A DNA stretch of 64,000 nucleotides from Cynocephalus volans (Eukaryota > Chordata > Mammalia > Dermoptera > Cynocephalidae), in the NCBI RefSeq assembly GCF_027409185.1, contig NC_084469.1, forward strand, positions 85,409,918 through 85,473,917, read 5' to 3'. The position numbers and the translations under genes are program-made. This document shows positions 12,744 to 25,900 of this stretch, in pieces; the stretch's first letter is position 1; every line of letters starts with the position of its first letter. Below the pieces are notes generated by a model. The model searched no databases. It worked only from the letters and a program-made list of their open reading frames with translations, and was not told the origin of the DNA.

Positions 12744-13235
12744 CTTGTATTGGTTAGCTTTTGCTATGCAGCAAAGCCACTAAAACTCAGTGGCTTTGGT
12801 GAAACATCACAATTGTTCATTCAGCTCATGATTCTGTGGACCAGCAGTTTAGCTGGGCTCAGTTGGGCAGTTCTTCTGTTGGTCTTGGTTGGGCTCATTC
12901 ATGCATTTGTGATCAGCTGCCAGTTCAGTTGGGGGCTGGTTGGTCTAGAGGGACTTCACCTAGAACATCTCATGGCACTTATCCTTCAGCAGGCTGGCCC
13001 AGATTGTTCATACAGTGGTAGGCTTCAAGAGCCACAACAGAGACAGCAAGCCTCACTGCACAAGAACTTTTCAAGCCTTCACTTGTTTCACACCTGATAA
13101 CATTGCACTGGCCAAAGCAAGTCATGTGCCCGAGCCCAGAGTCAGTGTGGGGGAGTGCTATCATAGGGTGTGGATGCTGGGGATGGAGGGAGGGGATCTT
13201 GTGGCCACTTTTGTAATCTGCCACCATGATATTGC
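12744..13235 (-). mobile_element. Solo ERVL-type LTR (MLT1/MLT2-like), reverse
   Basis: The segment starts with 'tattggttagcttttgctat' and 'cactaaaactcagtggcttt' and ends with 'tttgtaatctgccaccat'. This is the reverse-oriented pattern of an old ERVL-class LTR, with its characteristic 'gattctgtggaccagcagtt'. The exact subfamily is not resolved. Open frames in this segment are not genes. Confidence 0.6.
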
Positions 13236-13319
13236 TTAATCTAGACTCCAGCCTGGTGAGACAGGCCAGGTACACATTAATTTTATGGAGCCATGTATAT
13301 CCGCCTTTTATGGGGTGCA

Positions 13320-13400
13320 ACACAAGACCTAGAGAGGTGAAGGGTGTTGCCTAGTAAGCTGGCAACAGAGCTAGGCTTGAGAGCCCATTTCCTCAGTGCA
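13320..13400 (-). repeat. MIR fragment, reverse
   Basis: 'cctagagaggtgaagggtgt' followed by 'ggcaacagagctaggcttga' matches the reversed MIR core. It is short and diverged. Confidence 0.45.
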
Positions 13401-15646
13401 AGACCACGACCCCAAACTAGTTTCTTTGGCTTTTCCCCTACAATCCCCCCATCCCGCCCCCAGCAATGCTGGGCCAGAGAGAGAATAAGCAGCCAAACCC
13501 TGGCCACCTGCACAGACATCCACCAGCAGGGACACTACAGACCCTAGTCTCCACCCTCGCCAGACATCAGCCTCCAGGAGCTGCCATGGCTACTTCTGCC
13601 TGGCCTAGCCCAGAGTGGCAGGCTGGTGTTTCAGTACAGAGTCTTTTGAAAGTCTTGTTCAATCTCCAAACTTTTACAATTGAGTAAACTTTTAAATTCC
13701 TCACCTCTCCTATGCCCACAGTTCCACAAGCCACCAGGCCAGGTTCACCTTGCATGGCTCACCAGCCCATATCCATTTCTCCTGCCACTGCATATCTTGC
13801 AGGTCTGGAGTTCTGTTGCACAAGTACATCTGCCTGTAAACACCTCACATGGGTTGTTTCTGTCTCACTTGCACCTGCCTGAGGGTCAGGTTTGCAAGAG
13901 CATAAAGATCCAAGCAGGAGCTCTAGAAGGCCCATGGGCCCAGTCTGGCCATGGAGCTCTGTATGCCAAGGAGGCAGTGCTTTGCTCTGCTGGCCAGACC
14001 CCCGTTTTCCATAAACCTGAGCCCCAGTGAATTCCACCCAGGCACTTGGCCACCCATTGACTTGTCCATCACCACACCTACCCCTCATCCTTCCCAGTGA
14101 TGCGTGACAATGAGGAATGGCCAAAGAGGATCGGGTCTTTGGAGTGACCACCGCACTGCAATTTTTCCCACTGATGGATGGCCAGAGGCAGAGCAACAAC
14201 TGAGCCAAGCTGCAGGAGGGCCAGGAGTGATGACTTCCTGAAAAATTAAGATCTGAAGAGGAAGGTTAGCACATTTGGATTTGTCCTGTCCTCAAGCTTC
14301 TCAGCAGGGGCCCAGAACTATGTGCGGAAATGATTAACTGTGGACCAGAGGCGTGCACAGCGGATGCCCTGCCCCCTTTTCATTGAGGTGTTTAAACACA
14401 GCCTGCTTTCCAAAACAGACAGATGGAATCCCAGAATTTCAAGCTGAATCATTTGTCCAACGCCCTCCTTCTGCAAAGGGAGATGGGGTCCCAGGACATG
14501 AACTCTAGACGCAGACAGTTATGGCCAAAACAAGAATGATTGGGGAGTAGGGGAAACACCTTGCATTTAAAAGAAATAGTGCTTCCGCTTGGAAAGAGGA
14601 GGAAGTCATGCATTCATGCTCAGCCTTGTCAGGGAAGCCACAAACTGCACTGAGGCTGGGGGGAACTGGCTGTCCTGGCAGCAAGTGGCTGGTGTCGACA
14701 CAGCAAGGGCCTCATGCACCCCCTTCCTGGATGCAGATCTCAGTCTGGCTGGCTGGGTCAGTGAAGGGAGGAGAGAGGCCTCCAGGTGGTACAGGTGAGC
14801 AGGGTAGGGCTGGACTCTAAGGAACTCTGAGTTAGCACTGATGTCTCTGAGGGTTTGGGCAGCACCCAGGAGTGACACTTCCACTTGCTCCTCTCATAAC
14901 CCTGGAGAGAGCATCGTGGTTTCTAGGTGAGAAGTCTGGGGTTCATGGGTGGGCTTTCCCCAGTTGCACAGGGGGCCTCGCTACAGATGAGGACCCTGAA
15001 AACAGATGGGGAACCGGGTGGGAGGCCCAGGTGGGGCAGGATTTACTCACAGGTGTTATAGCCTCAGTGACAAGCCAGGGACCCAGGTTAGTGGTCTCAT
15101 TGAGGAAGCAGGTGGGAGTGACCCAGACAGTGCTAGGATCATGCATTATGGACCCTAGCTCACCTATCCCTGCCAACCAGTGATTCCTGAGCTCCCCACT
15201 GCAGCCAGGGGCATTGACTGACAATCTTGTTGTGGAAAGAAGACTCACACACAGGATGCATAAGACAGGGCATATGCAAATGCTCAGTTGTGCAGTTTGG
15301 GCAGGGGGTTAGAGGGCACACACAAAGGGTGGAATTGTGTGCGTTCATGGAGGAGGAGGGGAAGCTGGGCCTTAAATGCTGAGGACACTACACAGTGTAG
15401 TATTTGGAGTGGGGGAAGCATGTCAGCTTTTTATTAAAATAAGGTAATGACTTGGACTCTAGGACTACCATCTAGCACATCCCTCTCAGGCAAGAGGCAC
15501 CTTGTGTCTGACCACAGAAGTCTCCTAAAGTGAGTAGCTTGTAAATAACAAACCAAAGCAGCCATCTTGCACAAGCCTCTAGCTGGCCTAGGCCTAGGGA
15601 AGCCTCCCTGTCCCCTGGTTCCCCTGGTCTGCCCATGAGCTGCTAG

Positions 15647-15784
<138 letters not shown>

Positions 15785-16410
15785 CAGACCGAGCAGCTTA
15801 GTGGACACACAAAACCTGCCCGGACACTCGGTGAGGACCACATCACCAGATGGACACACAGAGACTGAGAGAAGCATGAAAAAGCCTACGTGGAAAATAA
15901 ATAAATCATATTTTTGAGGAAGTTACACAAATGTAGAACACCTAAAATAATGCATCTAGTTTCCAAATAAGATGGAGTTTGGACCATGCAGTATGCATGG
16001 GACCAATGATTTCTCTACTTCAATGTATTTTTCTTTTTTACGCTTTTCCTCCAAGTCTTTATTTTGCACGAACTGTTGAGCAATTATCTTTAGGATAATA
16101 GGTTAAAATGTTGGGTCAAAGCCTTTCTGACAAAGCAAAATATTTTTAGTAGATTATTGTGCTTAGGATTTTTTTTAATTTACTTTTTTTGTTTGGGGGC
16201 TTTTCTTTTTTTATTAAATTATTTCTTTTGAGACATTTTGATTAAAAAAGACAACATCTTATCATAATTAAAATTCACTGTCAATAATATTTATTTTTAA
16301 ATAAAGATTGGAAACAAGGTCAGACACTTGTTTATAAACTGTATTGTACATTGCTGAATAACAGTTGAATAAAAAACAACTTTGAAATAAACTTTCTACA
16401 GCCATGTATG
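15785..16410 (+). other. VSTM2B: VSTM2B 3' UTR (inferred) with several poly(A) signals
   Basis: This AT-rich, non-repetitive stretch follows directly after the stop codon. AATAAA hexamers occur at 15896 and 15900, 16300, 16368 and 16386. The last is followed by a T/G-rich patch (about 16405-16430), which makes a 3' end near 16,405 plausible. Which signal is used cannot be told from sequence. Confidence 0.55.
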
Positions 16411-19379
16411 AATGTTAAGCCTTGGTGCCCAACTGCAGCCCAGATGCCGTAACCTCCTGTTCTCTGATGCTAGCTGCACTGTAGACTGGATGTCAACCCA
16501 GCATGGATGACACCTGGCTGAGGACACACTGAGCAGATGGGAGCACTTACCCAGGATCCCTTAGGGACAGGAGACCTCATGGAGGCAGGAGTGAGAGGAG
16601 CCCTTCCTCCTGGATCCTGGAGGAAAAGAGGTCACTAGGAGGAGGGGTGATATCAGTCAAGAACCACTCTTTCCCCTCTTGGTTCAAATTAATTGTGCAG
16701 GGCATTTGCCCACTTGGAGATTAAACATCAAGGTGTATTTACTGTTGTTGGTTTCACTGCAAGTTTGAAGAGGGAATTTGGAGAGAAGATGAGGCATTCC
16801 ACACACTTTCAACATGTGTCTAGATCTAGAGCCATCTCTAGATGCCTCTGAAATACATGCGTTTGCAGTAGGTTATATATTTCTTAAAGAAACTGATATG
16901 CCTAGCGGCTATTATTCTTCGTTCCATAACAAGATCCCATTAAATAGCCAGATCCATTGGATTCATTTAAAACTTAGCCAGATTTTTATACCTGCGTTCA
17001 AACAAGCGTGGTTGTCATTGATATTGCTCATCAAATACCTCTATTCTCTGCTGGCCGTGCCCATGTTAGGACTCCATGTCCTGGCATCCTGTGGCAGGTG
17101 AGGCCACAGCTCTGGCTGAAGAGCTGTGAACAGAAGAGACATGCTTCACTGCCAGCGCAAGGCAGCAACAATCCCACGTGTGCAGACACCCCTGGTGTGG
17201 AGCTGATGTACTGGGATGCCTGTGTGAAGAAAGCCTCGGGACCACTGTTTCTGGTGGATACGTTAAGTTGTTTCACATTTCATTTATATTGATCAGCACC
17301 AATCGAGCTGTAAATTTAATCATTTTGTCTGATGGATAGTGATTCTGTCCAGAAGGATCATCTCTTTTTATAGTTAACTCAATACTGCAGCAGGCTAATT
17401 GTCACGTTAAATACTGGCCCTCTGTGCTTGAAAAGAAAAGGGCACTTCCCAGACACCAGACTGAATGGAGAAGATGTGTTGGTGATGGACTGACATTGTA
17501 CCAGATCACTCCAGGGGACAGGGATCTGGGGAATTGCTACCCATCACCAAAACCAGACTCCTCTACAAGTGCAGTTCAGTCAGGTTCCTATCCGGAAGCT
17601 TCTGACCCTGGCATGATGTGCATGGGGAATGAGAGGCAGGTGTGCTTTGGAGAAACTGCTCTCCTAGGATGCCCTTTATTCTGGGCAAAGAGGTGGCACC
17701 TCGAACACAGAAGAATGAGTCCTAAAGTCTGCCTCCTGGGACCAAGCACTTCTGGGATGGAACTGGCAGCTGAGGCTGGAGAAGTTCCCCAGAGTGGAAG
17801 CTTGACCCCTCCCCCAACAGAAGCAAATGGAACTCAGGCCCAAGGCCATGCAGAAAACTAAAGCAAATCCCCCTGACCCTGGGCCCTTGAGGAGCAGTTG
17901 GCGGCATGCCTGCTGGCTCAGGGTCTGGACACAAAGGATGGGGAAGTCAAGTGTACGTCTGTGAATCCACAATGCAGATCGTGGGATCTTGCTCTGTAGG
18001 GTCCCTCATGCAGCACTCCAAGAATAAGGACAACGAGTGGGGAGCCTGTATTGAATTTTATAGATGCATACACACCAGGAGGGACATGCACCCACCCAAA
18101 ATGGAAATCATGGCATTGGGCTCACTACTGAAACTGCCTTTTCTCTTGGATTTTGGTTTCAGCCCAGGGCAGACATGGGCTGGGGTCCAGGGACAAGACA
18201 ATTTATTTCAATTTGAGAAGAAGGAGCTGTAGAAGATTCAGGAGCCTGTGAGGACCACCCCGTCTGCCTGCAGGGACTATGGAACTATGGGTCAGCACTG
18301 CAGCAAGCCCCAAAATGAGGGCCAGGAGGTGGAGGGGAGTGAAAACTCTACCCCAGCCAGAGGCTGAGTGAAAGGGTGGAAGATGTCGGGGAGAGCAAGC
18401 CATGACCCCTGCATTCTGCAGCCTTGATGAAGGTGACTGCCACTTGCCAGCACCTCGTGTTGCTCACTCACCCGTGTCCTTCAGGCAGCAACCAGGATTT
18501 GAGGGCATAGCTTTGGGGGAAGGATAGGAGTTCTTAGAGTTTGATGGGAGGAAAGACGACCAGAGGCAGTGGCATTCTGAGTTTCAGTTATACCTCCACC
18601 CCACATTCCTAGTTACAGCTCTGCCCCAGAACAAAAGGGCTCTGTGTGACAGATTCACGGCTGCCCTTGGTTGGAATACAACAAACTGAGCATTTGTGAG
18701 CTGCTGAGCTTGTGGCTAAGAAGCTTCTGACACTGACAGGCAGGGGGACAGATCTTGCTTATTTTAGACCTATTCTTCCATATGGGCCCTTCCCTACATC
18801 AGGTGCCATCAGGCATCCATTTTGCCAGCATTTGAGAGGGTGCAACCCCTGCTATTCCTGGCTAATGGGTGGCAAGAGTCTTGGTGCACTTGCTCCCTTG
18901 TGCAGGCACATGTCTGTGTTTAGCAGCCTGCTGCTTTAGAACACTTTTGCTTTTCTTCCTGTGAATAATGTAGCAGCCAGTGGGAATGACCCAGCACATG
19001 GGGGAACGTCAGCCGACCTGGACACCCAGTCTTCACACAGTGGTGCTGCTACCCCTCAGAGATCCCTGCCTTCACTAGCCAAGAAGAACCAGTACAACCC
19101 ACCACAGCATAAAGCAAACACCGTTTACCTCATCCCAGGGGCCCTAGAAATGCATGGAAAACCCATGACCTTTATGAGGGACCTGCCCCATTTTGTGGCT
19201 GCAGACACAACATGAGGTAAAGTCTGGAAACACCACCAGAGGTGACCCCTTTTAAGTGGTGAAGACCCATAGAGCACTAAAAACATATTTTAAGTCATAG
19301 AAAACATGACTTCACACCAAGTCTAATCTGCCACCAACTAGCAAAAACCAAACAGAGATCAGATTTGTTCCCTGCACCT
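16411..19379. other. Intergenic, mostly unique sequence
   Basis: I see no gene, RNA gene or clear repeat. Open frames up to 145 codons (for example 17424-17861 +) have no recognisable domain and no splice context. The segment 16800-17090 is less CpG-depleted and low in repeats and could be a conserved non-coding element, which only an alignment can show. Confidence 0.5.
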
Positions 19380-20530
19380 GATTTTTTAAAAGAGGGAAAT
19401 GATAAGTAGATTCTTAACAGAAAACATGGATGATATCTTTATGATTTTGTAGTCAGGAAGGATTTCTTAAATAAGACCCCAAACATGGTAACTATAAAAT
19501 AAAAGATGGATAATTTTGACTACATTATAACTAAGAGCATTTGTTTATCAAAAGCCACATGAAAAGAGATTTACAAAATATACCCAACAAAGGATTAGTA
19601 TCAAGGATATACAAAGAATTCTTAGAAATCAACAAGAAAAGCACAAACAATGCAATGGGAAAATGTACAAAAGACGTGAGCCATCATATCACGAAAGAGA
19701 AAATACAGTCAGTAAACATATAAAATGCATTTAGCCTCGTAGTCATATGAGAAATGCAAATCAAGGCTGCAATGATTATGCCCACTTAATTACCAAAAAT
19801 CAAAAAGTCTGACAACACCAAGTGTTAGGATGTGGCTCACTTATGTATTGATTGTGGGAGTGTAAACTGGTATAATCTCGTTGGAAAAAACTTTGGCAAT
19901 AACACTTAAAATTGACCATTCATATACACTGTGATATACTAGAGATTCCACCTCTAAGTGACAAAACTCCTGCTCATGTGCACCAGGGAACACGTGAACC
20001 ACTCGGCTGCCCCGTTCACATAACCTGAAAACAGACAAGTTCTCAGAAACAGGAGAGTGGATGAATATGCTGTAGAATATTCTCATGGTGGAATGTTACA
20101 CAAGACTCAGTGAAAGAACCATGAGCAGCAAGAAACCAAATGGTGAAAAAAGAAAGTCCCGAAAGATTATATAAAGTATAATACTTTTTATAAAGTTAAA
20201 ACCTAACTAAAACCAATAGATAGAGGATGGATGGATAGATAGACAGACAGACAGATACATACATATATACATACATACATACATACATACATACATACAT
20301 AAAGTTGGATCGAAAGACAGCCTTCTTAAGAAAACATCTAGACAAGATAACACTGTAAAAAGGAAAGCAAGGAGTGATGAATATGGACACAGGACGTGGT
20401 TACCTTGGTGTGGGGATGCAGAGGGAAGGTTAGAGGGGCAGTCCATAGGTGGATGAAGGTGATTAACAAGATCTCAGTTTCCAAACTGAGTGATGGGTTA
20501 GAGTACTTAACTGTATTATCAAAAAAGAAT
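19380..20530 (+). repeat. L1M LINE, 3' part of ORF2 and 3' UTR
   Basis: The segment follows the L1 ORF2 end. 'aaaagccacatgaaaagaga' is followed by 'agatttacaaaatatacc', 'tggcaataacactt', 'agagattccacctctaagtg' and 'gtggatgaatatgctgtaga', all in L1 order. Frames are broken throughout. The 3' UTR contains an ATAC/GATA simple repeat (20220-20301) and the typical 'ggacacaggacgtggttacc' text. This is an old L1M-type copy, 5'-truncated. Confidence 0.75.
20220..20301 (+). repeat. Compound tetranucleotide microsatellite (GGAT, GATA, GACA, CATA)
   Basis: Blocks of GGAT, GATA, GACA and finally about ten CATA units lie within the L1 3' region. This is a likely length-polymorphic marker. Confidence 0.9.
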
Positions 20531-22270
20531 AAATAAAAAATGATGCCATACACAGATCGATGATGAGATCATATCATAAGCGAGGACAGTGATTAATCGA
20601 TTCTGTTCAGGTGAAGTTAAAAACAAAGGAAAAAAAAAAAGATTCCTATCAGGGATTTGCATTAAAACAAAAACACAGGGGAACCTGCCATCAAAATGAC
20701 AGTACTTTCCTCTCTGAGATAAAATTAAAAACAAAAAGGTCAAAAAAAAAAGATAAATAACAACTTTCCCTTCCCACAGCCCCCAAGATAAATTCATATC
20801 TAACTCAATCTTCCATCCAGAGGTTGCAAACTGGCAGTTCACAAGCTACATCTAGCTCACAGACATAGTTTGTGCACAAGGATTTTTACTATTACTTTAC
20901 AACATCAGGAACTCTCATGCAAATATCCAAATTTCTGGCTTCTCTTGAAAAAATCAAAATATGTCGCCACCCAAGACCCACATTCCTACGTGGTGACAAT
21001 TGGTGGGCACCAAGCAACAGCTGCTCCCTATGATACAGCAGGGCCTCCCCAGTTGCCTACAAGCCCTGCTACTCCCTGTCACCTCACCCAGCCTGCCTCA
21101 TGCAGGTACACAGTCTCTGAGCACCTGTGGGCATAGGAGTTTGTCAGTCTCCATCCTGCCTTCACCCCAGCAGCCTCTGCCAGCTGTGGTCACTGTACTA
21201 GCCTTACAGGGCCAGAAGACATTGCAGCCATTCAGAATGCTCCTCAAGGAGGGCTGACGCAAAAGAAGTTTTAGGGTTAACCACAATCCCATTCCTGAGG
21301 CAGGTAATTGATGTTTTCATATAACACATTTCCAGTTTTCGATTTAAGAACACAGCAAAGTTAAATTGGATTGCAGATAAACTGAGTTTTTCTTTTCCCT
21401 GCACATGTTGATTTTTCTACGCTTTTTTTTTTTTTTTTTTTTTTTTGGGTAAATTATAAAAAATTTTCTGTTTTGCTTGGAGGAAGGTCTGCACTTTGTC
21501 TACAGCACAATCTACTAACACACTCTTATCTACATAACCAATTAATTCTGTTTGCAGCTAAACATGTTCCTGCTCCCTAAATACCAAAACATTTTGCCAT
21601 TATTGTTCAAGTTCCCCTTCACTGACCCAGCTCTAAGCCCCTCAGTGATAAAATTTTGCTCCCCCTCCCCCACCTTCATCCCCCACAGCTTCTCCAAACT
21701 GTGTCCTAATGAATCGGTGCTTTTAACTAAAGCAGACCACAGTCACTTTTCAGAACGTTAATTCCCATAAAATGAGATGTCAGTTTTACAGGGAAGGCTC
21801 ACCTTTATCAGCAAAAACTGATTCCATTTGACTGATTAATTGTCCTTAGAACTGTCAAAGGCTCCTAGACTTGGGTTGATGGCTTGGGAGGAGGCGGCCG
21901 TGCAGTGTTACGATGTGGGACACTCCTGGGCTTGGGAAGCCAGGAGATTACAAATGCACAAATAATTAATTCAAATCAATACAGTAAAGGGTTCAGGCTG
22001 AGAGACATTCAATTATGTTGTTCAAAGAGAAGATGCTGATCTTCAGCTAGTCCACTCCATGCTGCAAATAATAGAGCATTTTCTAATTTGTGCAGCGGGG
22101 ATGTTAATCTTTTGCCATGTAATCCAGTCCTTGGGGGACGCCATAAATATGTGGCACTGTGTGAGTGAGACTCCCTGCGGAATGCAGTCAATCAACCCAG
22201 CTCTGGCTTTCCTGCCTGTCTTTTTATGTCAATCTCTCAACACTCAATTAGGAAATACATGATAGGCTAA
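20531..22270. other. Intergenic; low-complexity runs and unique sequence
   Basis: A-rich runs lie at 20627-20640 and 20739-20756, and an uninterrupted T run of about 24 at 21423-21446. No gene is recognisable. The segment 21,830-22,180 is unique and contains several homeodomain-like TAAT/ATTA sites ('aaataattaattcaaatc'), so it may be a conserved non-coding element. That is unproven. Confidence 0.4.
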
Positions 22271-22271
22271 T

Positions 22272-22382
22272 AGATGATGGATGGATGGATAGATGGATGG
22301 ATGGATGGATGGATGGATGGATGGATGGATGGATGGATGGATGGATGGATGGATGGATGGGTGGATGGATGGATGGCTGGAT
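22272..22382 (+). repeat. (GATG)n microsatellite
   Basis: About 25 near-perfect ATGG units, with single GATA and GGTG/GGCT interruptions. The open frame of repeated MDGW on the + strand is an artefact of the repeat. Confidence 0.95.
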
Positions 22383-23124
22383 ATAGAGGCAGAGACAGAG
22401 ATGCAAATTTTCCAAGATGGTCAGACATTCCCCACCCTCAACCATAAGCAGTTTATGACTTCTGGATTTTGCCTGAGACAATAGCACAAATAAATCCCCA
22501 GGGAATTACTCACATCTCAAAAGTATTCACTTTAGAATTCCTTTAAGTAGCAAGCTCTGTAGCACTTTTAAAATAGTATTTGAATACCTATTTTACTGTA
22601 CAGAGAAAGAGAAGCACACACATGAATAAAGATTTAGAAGCTTATTCACCAAGATATTCAAAGTTTATGTCTCCGTGTAGGTAAGACTATACGTACTTTA
22701 ATGCCTGACCGAGGTCTGACTGTTTTGTGATGAACATTTATTACTTCTGAAAGAAGATAAAGGCAAGAAAATATTTTTAATTAAAAAAAGACAATTTCAC
22801 ACAAAAAATGTAAGATGCAATTGGGTAAAGATGTAACTTTCCACCTGTTTTCAGAGGAACATTTACTCTGGAAAGAGGCTCTCCAGGAACATGATGCTTT
22901 TAGTCCTCGCTTCTTGGTAGATGAGTGTGCAGGCACTGAATAGATCTATTTGGTGGGGAACTTAAGGCACAACTGGGTGATCTCCTACCATATTCTGTCA
23001 CCCCAAATGATGGCCAAAGAACTAGAGGGGTGACAATCAGGACTTATAGAAAGAAGAGGCTGGGAACATGGGGTGTTATGGGAACCATGGACCCACAGGT
23101 TCTGCAGAGTTTGGGCATTACCTA

Positions 23125-23410
23125 CACTTATTCATTCAACAAATACACATTGACTATTACTCCATAGCAGCCCTGTATAGGAATAAGAGATGACTATGGA
23201 AGGATTTCCCTTACCCCCAAAAAGGAGCTAGAGGTCTAGCAAGAAGAATAAATACATCCACAGTTATCTGGAATTCAAGTCAGACTCCCATAAACACAGC
23301 AATGGGCTTAGAAAGGGATCCAGGAAGAGAAATAATTAATTGTGATGGGATGGGGTTGGGGGGGATAACAGGGGCTCATCAAACATTGGTGGAATTGAGC
23401 GGAAGTTGCA
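23125..23410 (+). repeat. L2 LINE fragment
   Basis: 'cttattcattcaacaaatac' begins the segment, followed by 'aaaaggagctagaggtctag', which fits the L2 3' region ('aaggagctcacagtctag'). It is old and diverged. Confidence 0.55.
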
Positions 23411-23899
23411 TTGGGGCTGGGCCTTAAGAGGCTTCCTTCCCTCTCCCTGGTGCTTGGAGAGCCATATTAGTCACAGACACAGCTGGACTTCCCCTATGAC
23501 CAGAGCTGCTGTTGTTTGGGCAAAACTTAGTGCTTTTTCACAAGGAGCTGTCACCAGAAGTGGCAGCCTTATTGCATCTCTTTCTGAGGTGTGTTGAGAC
23601 TCACAGAGAATCTTAGGGTGTCAGAGCCAAAGGCAGCCCCTGTGAGAGTCTCGGAGCCCACTCAAGAACATGGATAAACCTCACACACAGCATAGGCAGA
23701 AGGTTGAGTCAGCCACCAGAGAGTGGCGTGTTCTGAGCCATTAGAGCAGCAGTGTCTGAGAGAGATGGCACTGCACAGCATGAATCAGAGGGCACCTGTC
23801 ATGATGGAGACAGATGTGTGGGGCAAGCCAGGCATGCCATAAATCAAAAATAACAAGGAAAACTCCAGGCAAATAAACTAAAGAAACATCAGCTCTTAC

Positions 23900-24017
23900 C
23901 TTTGCCAGAGCAGGGCTGTTCTGCACACAGAGATTCACCCAGGACAGCAGAAACAGGTCTGTGTAGAGATTTTGCAAATGAATGAGCAGATCCAGGTCTG
24001 AAGGATGCATTTGTTGG
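23900..24017 (-). other. Candidate unannotated internal exon (118 nt), minus strand
   Basis: On the minus strand the segment is preceded by a good acceptor (polypyrimidine stretch ending TTCTACACAG, with a CTGAT branch-point-like motif about 20 nt upstream). It ends in a consensus donor, CAAAG followed by GTAAGA. Between them one frame is open: one base plus 39 codons. It would encode a hydrophobic, Leu-rich peptide beginning QQMHPSDLDLLIHLQ and ending QNSPALAK. The intron signals on both sides argue against a processed pseudogene. I do not recognise the protein and I found no partner exon nearby on this strand. It could be a lncRNA exon, a relic, or a chance pseudo-exon, and such pseudo-exons are common in mammalian DNA. 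Confidence 0.25.
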
Positions 24018-25326
24018 CTGTGTAGAAAACAAAAATCAGTCAAGTAAATGAGAAATTTGCCATTTCCTCCCTAAATTTTATGAGGCAGGGACTGAGAAAA
24101 TGATCTATCAAGAAGGAAATACTCCAGCAATTTGTTTTTACTTATTAAAGAGATGTGTGGTGTCTGGCATGCTACAGTGTACATTTTTTACAAAACAGAA
24201 ATCATAGAAAGAAATACATAATACCAGAAAGTTAAGAGATTTTGTCCTTGCTTGTTATTACAAAGTTCTCAGTTTCCCAGTGTATGCCACTGATAAAGAT
24301 AAAAAAGAGAATTTTAACTGAGGATCATATGCAAATAACCCCTGAGATGATGATTCAGCCATTCCAATTTGGGGGCATCCATGATGCTCCCACATCTGGA
24401 TTACTTAGGCACTGAGAAATTAGAGACGTGACCTTTAGGTGGGCCATGACTGCAGCACATAATTTTTGTGCTATGCACGATATTCTCTCAGCCTTTTCCA
24501 ACTTCAGCTGCAGATGAGGTGGATGCTTCTGGAACGTCGACCAAGGCTCCAGTGTAGGAGAAAAAGATTACTCAAGGGTGCACCCTGCACATGTCTGCTT
24601 TTCCACCCAGGGCTTCCTCTAAGCCACAGAGCTTGTTCAGTAGGCACAGTAGGCACAGCAGAAGCTCGTTGGGGTGGGTGGGTGGCATGGGGTGACCTGG
24701 AGAATCTCCACAAGTGAATGTCCCTGCCTCCCCATCCTCAGGAAGATAATTCTGGGAGGCATCCTGCCAGCTTCTCCATGTCATGCACAGCCGAGCCCCC
24801 TGTGCCCACAGCAGTGACCTAGATCCATCCTTTGTTGGCTTTTCCTTCTTCCAGCCTCACTTCTTCACTCTCTCCCTCCCGCTTTCTGGAATCACCCCAA
24901 ATAAATTACTTTCACCTAACTCCTTGCCTCAGGCTCTTCTGAAAGGAGGGACTCAAGGGTGAGAGACACAGGGCGTGGCCATTCCCCACTGGCAGTGGCT
25001 TGTGTTTACTGGACTGTTCTTGCTGCATGGCCCTCACTGTGGCTTCTTCTGCGAGGCCCACTCAGCTGCCTTAGCACCACCTACCTCCCATGAGTCCATG
25101 ACACACACCCAGAGATTCTCCCCAACTGAAGATAGCCAGAATCAGGTTCTATTGATGCCACCGCAAATCCCAGTTGACATGGTTAGCTGGGGGAACAGAA
25201 GACAACTCAAGCCAGCCTAGGCTGACAAGGGGGATTTATCAGGATGTAGGGGAGCTTCATGGGACCCAAAGGTAGAATTTCAGCTGTGCTTTAGGATGGG
25301 GCTGGAACCGGACCATAAAAGCCGTC

Positions 25327-25664
25327 TGCTATGATCTGAATGTTTGTGTCCCCCCAAAATTATATGTTGAAATCCTAACCCTCGGGTGATGATATCAGAA
25401 GGTGGGAACTTTTATTAGGTCATGAAGATTCTCGTGGGATTAGTGCTCTTATGAAAGAGAGACCCTCACCCCTTCCACTATGTGAGGACACAATGAGAGA
25501 GCACTGTCTACAAGCAAGGAAGCAGGCCCTCAACCAGACACCAAATTTGCTGGTGCCTTGATCTTGGGCTTCCAAGCCTCCAGAACTGTCAGAAATAAAT
25601 TTATGTTGTTTATAAGCCACCAAGTCAATAGTATTTGGTTACAGCAGCCCAAATGGACTAAGAC
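25327..25664 (+). mobile_element. Solo MLT1-type (ERVL-MaLR) LTR
   Basis: The segment opens with 'tgctatgatctgaatgtttg' and 'tgtccccccaaaatt'. It passes through 'gaaatcctaaccctcgggtg' and 'ccttgatcttgggcttcc', the AATAAA-containing 'cagaaataaatttatgttgt', and closes with 'agcccaaatggactaagac'. This is the order of an MLT1 LTR. No convincing 5-bp duplication remains and no internal region is present. Confidence 0.8.
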
Positions 25665-25803
25665 GTCATCCCTACCCATTGTTTAACACATCTGCTTTGG
25701 TCTTCTCTGCCATCTAGCTTCCTTTGCTCAGAGCCTTGCAGCTGGTGAAAAATGACCCACTCCCAAGAATATGTGTCATATATGCAGCTGCTCAAACAAA
25801 TGG

Positions 25804-25805
<2 letters not shown>

Positions 25806-25878
<73 letters not shown>

Positions 25879-25900
25879 CACACACAGGCACACACACAGA
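25806..25900 (+). repeat. (TC)n(CA)n compound microsatellite
   Basis: About 16 CT units pass directly into about 20 CA units with two AGGC interruptions (near 25876 and 25886). It is probably highly polymorphic. The Ser/Leu and Thr/His open frames across it are artefacts. Confidence 0.95.

Noticed and set aside
13759..14208. 149-codon open frame, minus strand, in the VSTM2B intron
   Set aside because: It has no domain, no initiation or splice evidence, and overlapping open frames on the other strand. This fits random open sequence.
20261..20301. CRISPR-like array
   Set aside because: It is a plain CATA microsatellite with no spacers, in a mammalian genome.
25806..25900. Low-complexity coding region (Ser/Leu and Thr/His repeats)
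   Set aside because: It is a (TC)n(CA)n microsatellite, and the frames are artefacts.
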